From the NCBI GenBank assembly GCA_024233215.1, contig JACKPW010000046.1, forward strand, positions 1 through 20,289: 20,289 nucleotides of DNA, read 5' to 3'. Source of the DNA: Verrucomicrobiales bacterium. GTDB taxonomy: Bacteria; Verrucomicrobiota; Verrucomicrobiia; Limisphaerales; J093. The notes under the pieces are model-generated. The model was given only the letters and a program-made list of their open reading frames with translations. It was not told the DNA's origin and ran no database searches. Positions 1 through 7,074 of the stretch are shown piece after piece. The translations under genes and the position numbers were made by a program. Within the stretch, counting starts at the first letter, position 1. Every line of letters begins with the position of its first letter.

Positions 1-193
1 GCCCGCGCCGGTTCTGAGCGTTTTCGAACGGGGGTTCACATTTCGTCCGGAGAACGGCGATTGTCATCGCGCGCACACCACAACGCTTCGCGACTTCCGC
101 CAGGTCTTGAACCAGGACAGCTCATGAGCGATCTCAAAAGCGCGTTGGCCCGGCCTCCGGGCTGTGGTTACATCCGGCCGCATCGTGGATCAG
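1..193. other. No gene recognised at window start
   Basis: I see no supportable coding region, RNA gene or repeat here. The open frames on both strands show no recognisable family motif, and the plus-strand one runs on as an out-of-frame shadow of the epimerase gene. The stretch probably contains the 5' region of that gene, whose promoter I could not identify. Confidence 0.5.
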
Positions 194-1168
<975 letters not shown>

Positions 1169-1225
1169 GACAACGGCGGCACGGCATGGGGCGGCTGGCC
1201 TCGCTACCCGGCCGAAAGGAGAAAT

Positions 1226-1435
1226 TCAGCGCGGACTGACGTCCGCGGCTACCGGCAGGCCGTATTGCTCACGCAACTGCGCCTGTTCCGGGTCCGGCAA
1301 CGACTTCAAGTAGGACTTCCAGCCGGGGCAAAAACGAATGTGCCAGCGCCAGAGGCGGCCCAGGATCGATTTCGGGTTGCGATCATACCGGGCACGGAAG
1401 GTGCAGGCTCCACAGGAGTGTTTTCTCATCGTCAT
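1226..1435 (-). CDS. Small conserved Cys-containing basic protein, function unknown
   Basis: This 69-residue protein has two cysteines at 8 and 11 (SCGAC), then FRARYDRNPKS (13-23), an aromatic-basic stretch GRLWRWHIRFCPGW (26-39) with a third cysteine at 36, and a charged tail. The pattern looks like a small conserved hypothetical family seen in several phyla, but that is from memory and I know no function. The Cys-x2-Cys plus His32 and Cys36 could bind zinc or iron, which is inference. A GTG at 1456 would overlap the upstream gene; the ATG at 1435 sits 7 nt past that gene's stop, and GAGGAG in the upstream gene's last codons could act as a ribosome site about 13 nt away. It is the last gene of the dnaN group, suggesting translational coupling. 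Its final codons form a hairpin (1230-1247), so the true C-terminal tail may be a secondary extension. Confidence 0.7.
   Translation of the reverse strand: MTMRKHSCGACTFRARYDRNPKSILGRLWRWHIRFCPGWKSYLKSLPDPEQAQLREQYGLPVAADVSPR
1230..1247 (-). repeat. Perfect 7-bp palindrome at gene end, REP-like or terminator
   Basis: The stem CGCGGAC/GTCCGCG with a 4-nt TGAC loop is perfect. It overlaps the last codons of the small gene, just before its stop. On the minus strand it is followed by only a weak T-rich stretch (GAATTTCTCCTTTC), so it is at best an imperfect terminator for the dnaN group. The shape also resembles dispersed GC-rich palindromes found in many bacterial genomes. No second full copy occurs in this window. 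Confidence 0.35.
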
Positions 1436-1442
1436 GGCATGC

Positions 1443-2231
1443 CTACTTCTCCTCACCTGCCGGGACTTCGGCGGCAGGGGGTGGATCCGGTTCCTGGGCC
1501 CCCTTCTTCTTCCTGGGATGGAACATCTCTTCGGCGTCGAGGCCGGTCAGCTTCTCCACTCCGGTCAACAGTTTCCAGATGCTGAACATCAGGATGACCA
1601 TGCACGGGAGCATGATCACCGGATAGCTCAGGGCGGTCAGCCGACCCAGCTCGCGATTGAAGTCGGGTGTACCGGGAGCGCTCTTCAGGATGACGATCGC
1701 CAGGATGAAGTTGAGGATTGCGCTCAGGAAAAAGGAGGATGCCACGATCCACGAGGCCTGTCGCAGAAGGCCGTCAAACGCGGGCCGCTGCCGGCGTTCG
1801 TCCAGCGCCGCCTCGATTCGCTTCGTGTCGAGAATCTGATCGTTGAACAGCAGCAGCCGTACGAGCGGCTGTTTCATCTTGAGCGACAGCGGCACCGCCA
1901 GGCCCAACACCAACGGCACGGCCGCCTCCTTGACCGCAAAGGCAAATCCACTCAGCTTGAGCAGGCCGAACCCGCCGGTCAGAACGGTGCTGACCACCCC
2001 GAGCAGCGAGAAGATGTTCCAGCGCCGGTTGATCCAGTAGTCGCGGATGCCGTACCCGAGCGGAACCACCAGCGCGGTAATCAGCGACCACGTGGGACCC
2101 AGCCGGTCTTCGTCGCTCAGCAACGAAAGCACGATCGCCGGGTAGGCGGCGTTGCAGATGAGGGCAAGCCAGATGTTTTCGCGGGCCGGGGCTCGCGCGG
2201 CGGGCGGGTTGGTTGTTTCGGAATTTGCCAC
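1443..2231 (-). CDS. VC0807-like multipass inner-membrane protein
   Basis: This 262-residue integral membrane protein has hydrophobic segments at about 20-39, 47-62, 73-92, 94-116, 159-183 and 200-223, giving five or six helices. The N-terminus is Ala/Pro/Thr-rich, and the tail (from about 238) is a soluble KKK and Pro/Glu-rich stretch. The conserved stretch RDYWINRRWNIFSLLG (63-78) and KQPLVRLLLFND (120-131) fit the VC0807 family, which lacks an assigned function and is sometimes labelled an intracellular-septation-like or MFS-like protein. The start is a GTG at 2231 without a strong ribosome site. It lies 31 nt after the dnaN stop and is followed after 7 nt by the small Cys protein, so the three genes are probably co-transcribed. 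Family assignment is moderate; function is unknown. Confidence 0.7.
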   Translation of the reverse strand: MANSETTNPPAARAPARENIWLALICNAAYPAIVLSLLSDEDRLGPTWSLITALVVPLGYGIRDYWINRRWNIFSLLGVVSTVLTGGFGLLKLSGFAFAVKEAAVPLVLGLAVPLSLKMKQPLVRLLLFNDQILDTKRIEAALDERRQRPAFDGLLRQASWIVASSFFLSAILNFILAIVILKSAPGTPDFNRELGRLTALSYPVIMLPCMVILMFSIWKLLTGVEKLTGLDAEEMFHPRKKKGAQEPDPPPAAEVPAGEEK

Positions 2232-2262
2232 GCGGCGCGCTTTGGGAACCTCGCGAAGTCCC

Positions 2263-3372
2263 TTAGTTCATGCGCATGGGCATGATGACGTAGAGGAACG
2301 GCCCATTGATCTTGAGCACTCCGGGACTCAGCTCGTCCGTCAACTCGAAGAACACCTCCTCCTCCGCCAGGGCCTTCAGGGCGTCCAGCAGGAAGGTGGG
2401 GTTGAAAGCCACACCAAAGTCGCCGCCCTTGTAATTCACGGCCAGGTTCTCGCGGGCTTCTCCGACATCGGGGCTGTTGGCGGTGATCGACAACTGGTTC
2501 CGGCTGAAGCTCAGTTTGACCGAGTTGGCCTTGTCGCTCGTCATGATCTCCGCACGTCGAAGGGCCAGCAACAATTCCTCGCGGATGAGGGTGATGCGCT
2601 CCTTGGACTCCTTGGGAATGACCTGTTGATAATTCGGGTAAGTCCCTTCCACGAGCTTGCTGATGAGCTGTGCCCGGTGGCCGTCCTCCCCCAGGAGCAT
2701 AAACGCGACCTGGTTCTCGGTTGCGCGCACCTCGACCTGGCCCTTGTCATGCAGCAGGCGTTGGAGTTCGACGACCGCCTTGGTGGGGACGATGAATTCC
2801 CGCTGACTTTCGCCGTCGATTTCGGCCTCCTCATCGGTCAACGCCAGCCGCCGCCCATCGGTGGCCACCAGGGTGATCTTGTGTTCCTTGAGGCTGAAGA
2901 ACAGGCCGTTCAGGACATAGCGGGTTTCGTCCGTCGAGACCGCAAACGAGGTCTTGCGCAGCATGCTCCCCAGCACTTCCTGCGGCATCGCGACGATGCG
3001 TTGTTCCTCGAATTCCGGCACCGGGGGATATTCCTCCGCAGGAAGCCCGTTGATCTTGAAGAACGACGGCCCCGCCCGGAGGCTGCAGACCGACCGGTCG
3101 TCCACCTCGACTTCAAGTTCCGGGGAGCCCAGCTCCCGAACGATACTGAAGAGCTTCTTCACGGGCAGGGTGACCGTCCCGGGACGGGAAACGGTCGCCG
3201 AGACGTCACATTGGATGGTCACATCAAGATCCGTGACCGTGAGGTCCAGCCGGTCGCCCTCCGCCCGCAAGAGCACATTCGACAGAATGGGCAAAGTGGT
3301 ACGCGAGCTGACGATGTTCTGCACCGACTGGAGCCCGGATGCGAACTGGTCCTTCGCTATCGAGAATTTCAT
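2263..3372 (-). CDS. dnaN: DNA polymerase III beta subunit (sliding clamp)
   Basis: This 369-residue protein is full length for the bacterial beta clamp, which encircles DNA as a dimer and tethers Pol III and other partners during replication. The N-terminus MKFSIAKDQFASGLQSVQ and the following SSRTTLPILSNVLL are typical of domain 1. TDLDVTIQ (46-53) follows, then the mid-protein RYVLNGLFF and VATDGRRLA that build the client-binding pocket, and the extreme C-terminus YVIMPMRMN, the conserved M-P-M-R pocket residues. The ATG at 3372 gives the canonical start; AAGG about 8 nt upstream is a weak ribosome site. A strong promoter candidate lies at 3425-3453. No dnaA or recF is adjacent; instead a VC0807-like membrane protein and a small Cys protein follow. 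No key residue appears missing. Confidence 0.98.
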   Translation of the reverse strand: MKFSIAKDQFASGLQSVQNIVSSRTTLPILSNVLLRAEGDRLDLTVTDLDVTIQCDVSATVSRPGTVTLPVKKLFSIVRELGSPELEVEVDDRSVCSLRAGPSFFKINGLPAEEYPPVPEFEEQRIVAMPQEVLGSMLRKTSFAVSTDETRYVLNGLFFSLKEHKITLVATDGRRLALTDEEAEIDGESQREFIVPTKAVVELQRLLHDKGQVEVRATENQVAFMLLGEDGHRAQLISKLVEGTYPNYQQVIPKESKERITLIREELLLALRRAEIMTSDKANSVKLSFSRNQLSITANSPDVGEARENLAVNYKGGDFGVAFNPTFLLDALKALAEEEVFFELTDELSPGVLKINGPFLYVIMPMRMN

Positions 3373-3392
3373 GCGCCTTATGGTTAGAGTAT

Positions 3393-3407
3393 TTCCTTAG
3401 AAAGGAA
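3393..3407 (-). promoter_or_regulatory. Short inverted repeat in the dnaN 5' leader
   Basis: TTCCTT and AAGGAA form a 6-bp stem with a 3-nt loop about 20 nt upstream of the dnaN ATG and downstream of the promoter candidate. It would lie in the untranslated leader if transcription starts near 3418. It could be an operator or a weak RNA hairpin; nothing proves a role. Confidence 0.3.
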
Positions 3408-3424
3408 GCTCTTATTAAGGAGTG

Positions 3425-3453
3425 TCAATAGGTGAAACAACCGTCGGTGTCAA
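3425..3453 (-). promoter_or_regulatory. Sigma-70-type promoter for dnaN
   Basis: On the minus strand a perfect -35 TTGACA (3453-3448) is followed, after exactly 17 nt, by the -10 TATTGA (3430-3425). Transcription would start near 3418 and leave a leader of about 46 nt before the dnaN ATG. A second TTGACA overlaps the -10 (3428-3423) but has no convincing -10 of its own. This is the best promoter match in the window. Confidence 0.6.
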
Positions 3454-3489
3454 GGCCCGCGCAAGCACTTACGAAAGTCGCCGGCTGCG

Positions 3490-3507
3490 AAAAACCTCCG
3501 AACGAGG
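3490..3507 (-). terminator. Weak intrinsic terminator after the cysteine desulfurase
   Basis: On the minus strand CCTC-GTTCG-GAGG is followed directly by TTTTT. The stem is only four GC-rich pairs, so termination would be weak. The position suits it: downstream of the cysteine desulfurase stop and just upstream of the dnaN promoter. Confidence 0.35.
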
Positions 3508-3553
3508 GGGCATAACCGGCGGAGTTGTTGGCAAGGTTGTCAGCGTTACCAGG

Positions 3554-4765
3554 TTATTCACCGGCCACCGCCGGTTGCCGGGCACCCTGCACCCGCTTGA
3601 TCACAGGTAATAGGCAGCGCAGCAATCGCTCGATAGCCTCGCCCGACGTTTCCCTTCCCAGGGACAGACGAACCAGGGATCCGGCCAGATCCTCGGAATA
3701 CCCCAAGGCCCGGACGACGCGCGAGGACTGCAGTGCCCCGCTGGAACAGGCCGACCCGCTGGACGCGCAAAACCCCTCCAGATCAAGGCCGGCGAGGAGG
3801 GACAAACTGTCGCAACCAGCGACCGCAACCGCCACCGTGTTGGGCAGGCAAAGCGATTCCTCCACCATCAGGACGACCCCTTCAACCGCCACCAGGAACT
3901 CCCGAATCGCCCGGGTTCCCTGCATGATGCTCTCGCTGGCAAACACCGGAGGGGACAGGAATTGTTCCATCGCCAAGGTCAATCCGAGAATGGCCGGGAG
4001 ATTCTCCGTTCCCGCCCGGCGATCCTCCTCTTGCGATCCGCCGTGCAGGAGCGAATGGGGTCGGAACGGCGAGCGGACATACAGGGCGCCGGCCCCTTTC
4101 GGTCCGTGCAGCTTGTGGGCACAGCACGACACCAAGTCCGCATTGAAGTCCGCAATCGATGACCAGCGCATCTTCCCAAACCACTGAACAGCATCGACAT
4201 GGAAAAGAACGCCGCGTTCCCGACAAAGGGCGCCCAGTTCGTCGACCGGCTGCAGCGTGCCAATCTCGTTGTTGGCGGCCTGGAGGGATACCAGGGTGGT
4301 GTCGGCTCGCAACGCCTGACGCAGGTCTGAGGGGGCGATTCGTCCCTGGTGATCCACGGGGAGCAGGGTGACTTCAAAACCCTCGTGCTGCTGCAAATAG
4401 GCCAGGGGAGCGAGGACGGAGGGATGTTCCACCTGGGACGAAATGAGGTGCCGCCCCCGATCTCGCCGGGCCCGGGCGGTTCCGAGGATCGCTTGGTTGT
4501 TGCTTTCGGTGGCACTGCCCGTGAACGCGACCTCGGAGGGTTTCGCCCTCCAGGCGGCGGCCACGCGTTCCCGGCAATCATCCAGCAGGCAGCGGGCCCG
4601 ACGACCGAGCGCGTGGGGACTCGACGGGTTGGCGAAGACCGCAGCCTGCACTTCCTGCAGGGCCGCCAGGATTCCCGGATCAAGCGGCGTGGTGGCGTTG
4701 TAGTCCAGATAGACGTGGTCCACGGCGGACAGGGTAGCGGCAACCGCCGGCTGACGCGAGCGCAT
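3554..4765 (-). CDS. Cysteine desulfurase, NifS/IscS type (PLP-dependent)
   Basis: This cytosolic aminotransferase-class-V enzyme converts L-cysteine to alanine and passes the sulfur, as a Cys persulfide, to Fe-S cluster assembly or tRNA thiolation. The 403 residues show YLDYNATTPLDP (19-30), the GSATESNN motif (83-90), His114 in VEHPS that stacks on PLP, HVDAVQ (189-194), the PLP-binding Lys218 in AHKLHGPKGAG, GGSQEEDRRAGTEN (242-255), and the catalytic Cys340 in SSGSACSSG. This is the class I (NifS/IscS) pattern. The ATG at 4765 gives a 15-residue extension before the core; a GTG near 4723 (just before DHVYLDYN) is an alternative start. No iscU, iscA or regulator is adjacent, so the sulfur acceptor is unknown. 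It is preceded by the YceI gene and its terminator, leaving little room for its own promoter. Confidence 0.93.
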   Translation of the reverse strand: MRSRQPAVAATLSAVDHVYLDYNATTPLDPGILAALQEVQAAVFANPSSPHALGRRARCLLDDCRERVAAAWRAKPSEVAFTGSATESNNQAILGTARARRDRGRHLISSQVEHPSVLAPLAYLQQHEGFEVTLLPVDHQGRIAPSDLRQALRADTTLVSLQAANNEIGTLQPVDELGALCRERGVLFHVDAVQWFGKMRWSSIADFNADLVSCCAHKLHGPKGAGALYVRSPFRPHSLLHGGSQEEDRRAGTENLPAILGLTLAMEQFLSPPVFASESIMQGTRAIREFLVAVEGVVLMVEESLCLPNTVAVAVAGCDSLSLLAGLDLEGFCASSGSACSSGALQSSRVVRALGYSEDLAGSLVRLSLGRETSGEAIERLLRCLLPVIKRVQGARQPAVAGE

Positions 4766-4779
4766 CGAGGGGGGCGCGT

Positions 4780-4814
4780 GGACAAAGCAAAAGGCGCGGT
4801 CGGAACCGCGCCTT
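4780..4814 (-). terminator. Strong intrinsic terminator after the YceI-like gene
   Basis: AAGGCGCGGT (4791-4800) and ACCGCGCCTT (4805-4814) form a perfect 10-bp stem with a 4-nt loop. On the minus strand the stem runs into TTTTGCTTTG. It lies 30 nt past the stop of the YceI-like gene. It is also only 25 nt upstream of the annotated ATG of the cysteine desulfurase, so it could limit read-through into that gene. Confidence 0.8.
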
Positions 4815-4844
4815 GCGTGCTCTTCGAGGGACGGCCGAACGCCC

Positions 4845-5495
4845 TTAGCGGGTCTGCACGGGCCACTCGAACTTGATGGTCACGTCATCCCCGGTCTTGA
4901 TCATGTCCATGCCCGGAATCTTCGGGGCGGGAGGGGTGATGCCGAAATCGGTCATCTTGAGCTTCTGCTCACCCTTGAAGACCAGCATCTTGTTCGGTTT
5001 GCGCTCCATGGTGAGCACAAGTTCCACCGGCTTGGTCTCGCCGGAGACGGCAAGGTCGCCCTTCGCATCAAACTTCACCGGGCTGCCCTCGGCCGGCACA
5101 TCCCCCTTCACGATCATCTCCTTGAGGGTGAACTTGATCATCGGATTCTCCTCGGCCTTCATGGCTTCCTGCATGATGCGGTCCATGGCGTCCTTGCCGC
5201 TCTTGAGCGAGCGGATGGGGATGCTGATGATGGCTTCCGGGTTCTTTTCCTTGGTGGTGACGCTGGGAACGGACTTGAGGGAAAGGTCCGTGGCGAACTC
5301 GGGTTCGACCTTGAAGTAGCCGCCGACGATCTTCCCCTCGACCTCCCAGTCATGGATGCTGGAGGTGCCATTGATTGTGACGGTGGCACCCGGCCGGGCG
5401 ACGTATCGGATGAAGTCATCCGCGGCGTTCAGCGAGGCGGTCAGGGCCACGGCGGCCGCGAGGTTGAGGGACCAGTTGAGCAGGTTCGTTTTCAT
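4845..5495 (-). CDS. YceI-like family exported lipocalin-like protein
   Basis: This 216-residue protein has an N-terminal Sec signal peptide (hydrophobic segment about 9-22, probable cleavage near SLNA-A at 24-25). The mature part is a YceI-like domain, a lipocalin-like beta barrel that binds polyisoprenoid or amphipathic ligands in the periplasm. Family landmarks are SSIHDWEVEGK near the start of the domain, the central FTLKEM and VKFDAKGDLAVSGETKPVEL repeats of beta strands, and KMTDFGITPP in the C-terminal third. Length is usual for the family. The ATG at 5495 lacks a Shine-Dalgarno sequence. It follows the Gfo-1 gene by 66 nt on the same strand and ends in a strong terminator, so it may be the last gene of the ThuA-Gfo-1 transcript. 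Its ligand and its link to sugar metabolism are unknown. Confidence 0.88.
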   Translation of the reverse strand: MKTNLLNWSLNLAAAVALTASLNAADDFIRYVARPGATVTINGTSSIHDWEVEGKIVGGYFKVEPEFATDLSLKSVPSVTTKEKNPEAIISIPIRSLKSGKDAMDRIMQEAMKAEENPMIKFTLKEMIVKGDVPAEGSPVKFDAKGDLAVSGETKPVELVLTMERKPNKMLVFKGEQKLKMTDFGITPPAPKIPGMDMIKTGDDVTIKFEWPVQTR

Positions 5496-5561
5496 GATTT
5501 TCTAGGGATTGGATGTTTTGGCCGGTCGGGACATTCAATGCCGGCCGGCCGGACAGGTGCT

Positions 5562-6953
5562 TCAGCCGAGTTTGAACAGGTTTTCCGGAATCTCCACCCG
5601 ACCGTTCTTCACGATCGCCTCGTTGGCCTTGATCGCCGTGATGGTGGCGACATAGCCATCGAGCAGGGTGGCGGCGGCCACCCGGGATTTCTGCGAGTCC
5701 ACGAGGTAGTCTCGCAAGGCGTCCAGATCGTCCCCGCCAAACATGGCGGTGAAGTCCGCGACACCGGCGGCGTGGTCGTAGCTGTTGATGAGGAAGGCCT
5801 CCAGGCTGTACTGGAGCGGCGATTTTGGATCCGCGGCATCGAGGATCGCGGCGCCCTTGGCGGTGTGCGTGTCCTGCTTGGTGCCCCCGGCCCCGAGCAC
5901 GACGCCGGATTCGTTGTAGAAGTTGTCCTTCCGGGAATAGACCTCCCAGCCGAGCAGGGGCGCGTCCGCCTCCTTGAACATCCAGGCGTGGCGGTCGCGC
6001 ATCATGATGGCGGAGTCGGTGCCGTAAACCACACCCATTTCAGCGTTGAAGGAATTGCAGATGGTGCACTCGTAGTTGTGGAAGAGAAGGTCCTCGTATT
6101 GGAGCAGGGCCTGCACGTTGTCCGGGACCTCGCGGCCGTCCTTCCAGTTGACCAGCGCCCCGAGCCCGGTGACGGCGAGGGGGTTGAGGCCGAAGTACCA
6201 GTTGATGAGATCGAGCTGGTGGATTCCGAGTTCGCCCACGATGCCCAGGGAAAGGGCCGGGTCGAGCCGCCAGTTGATCTCCTTCTCCCGGTCGGGATTC
6301 GGCGAACTGAACCGCCAGCTCATCTTGCGATGAAACTGCCCGCGGGCCTTGAGCCGTGTCCCCACAATCCCCGCCTTGATGCGGAAGTTGTAGAGGTTGA
6401 CCATCTGTTTGTCGGAGCGCGACTGGAGGCCGGGCTGGAAGTTCACGTTTACCGCCTTGTGCGCGGCTGCGGCGATGGCCTGGGCGTCCTCCACGGTGTG
6501 GGCGATTGGGGCCTCGCAGTAGACATGCTTGCCGGCGGCCAGGGCATCGAGGACGACCTGCTTGTGGAGATGGGTCGGGGTGGCGACGATGACGCCCTTC
6601 ACGTTTTCATCCGCCAACAACTCCCGGTAGTCGGCGTATTGTTTCGCTTCGGGCGCCAGACGTCCGCCGCGCTTGAGATAGGCCGGATAGGTGTCCGAAA
6701 CCGCCACCACGGGGCCGAAGGTGATGGTGGACAGCGTGCTGATGATCTCACGCCCCCAGGTACCACAACCAATGACCCCCACAGGGAGGGGCTTGGCCTG
6801 ACCGGTGTAGGTGGTGCTTCCATCCGGATTCACCAGCGGGTTCTCCTCGGCGGCATTCAGCGGGACCCCGCCCATCATCATCATCATGGTGGCCAGGGAG
6901 CTGCCGCGGAGGAAATCGCGGCGATTCAGATCCAAGTGCTTCTCTTGCTTCAT
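5562..6953 (-). CDS. Tat-exported Gfo/Idh/MocA-family oxidoreductase 1
   Basis: This 463-residue NAD(P)-dependent oxidoreductase is likely to oxidise or reduce a sugar, cyclitol or glycoside hydroxyl in the periplasm. The Tat motif NRRDFLRG (10-17) leads into a hydrophobic region containing five consecutive Met (23-27). The nucleotide-binding fold starts with VGVIGCGTWG (58-67), followed by VIVATPTHLH (121-130). The usual Glu-Lys-Pro motif is Glu-Ala-Pro here (CEAPIAHT), a known variant but one lacking the conserved Lys. GELGIHQLDLINWYFG carries the expected catalytic-region His. I chose the ATG at 6953 because it places the Tat motif ten residues in; an upstream in-frame start at 6986 would add eleven residues. 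It follows ThuA-DUF1080 by 121 nt on the same strand, pointing to a shared 3-keto-sugar role. The substrate is unknown. Confidence 0.93.
   Translation of the reverse strand: MKQEKHLDLNRRDFLRGSSLATMMMMMGGVPLNAAEENPLVNPDGSTTYTGQAKPLPVGVIGCGTWGREIISTLSTITFGPVVAVSDTYPAYLKRGGRLAPEAKQYADYRELLADENVKGVIVATPTHLHKQVVLDALAAGKHVYCEAPIAHTVEDAQAIAAAAHKAVNVNFQPGLQSRSDKQMVNLYNFRIKAGIVGTRLKARGQFHRKMSWRFSSPNPDREKEINWRLDPALSLGIVGELGIHQLDLINWYFGLNPLAVTGLGALVNWKDGREVPDNVQALLQYEDLLFHNYECTICNSFNAEMGVVYGTDSAIMMRDRHAWMFKEADAPLLGWEVYSRKDNFYNESGVVLGAGGTKQDTHTAKGAAILDAADPKSPLQYSLEAFLINSYDHAAGVADFTAMFGGDDLDALRDYLVDSQKSRVAAATLLDGYVATITAIKANEAIVKNGRVEIPENLFKLG
6873..6887 (-). repeat. Trinucleotide microsatellite, five ATG codons in a Tat signal
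   Basis: Five tandem CAT units on the plus strand read as five Met codons in the hydrophobic part of the Gfo-1 Tat signal peptide. Slippage would change the length of the signal core without a frameshift. Confidence 0.8.
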
Positions 6954-7074
6954 GTATCGAGTTGATTTGGGGCGGCCCGGAGCCACCTGAGAGTGCTAGT
7001 CTGCGGTGTTGCCTTCGATTGGAAAAGTTAATTCTGGGCCGCTGTAAGTGTTGCCATTCTTGTGCGATCCGGCG

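Noticed and set aside
2152..3387. 411-codon open frame on the plus strand opposite dnaN
   Set aside because: It is the antisense shadow of an unmistakable dnaN gene.
5536..5549. 14-nt match CAATGCCGGCCGGC also present at 13418-13431, both between genes
   Set aside because: The shared part is mostly a GC palindrome of low complexity, with no further similarity on either side. Two copies are not enough to call a repeat family.
5516..5552. GGCCGG/CCGGCC stem between Gfo-1 and the YceI-like gene, considered as a terminator
   Set aside because: The loop is long, no T-run follows, and GGCCGG-type runs pair in many alternative ways.
5352..6965. 537-codon open frame on the plus strand opposite Gfo-1 and part of the YceI-like gene
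   Set aside because: It spans two well-supported genes on the other strand and encodes low-complexity Gly/Val/Glu/His-rich sequence without family features.
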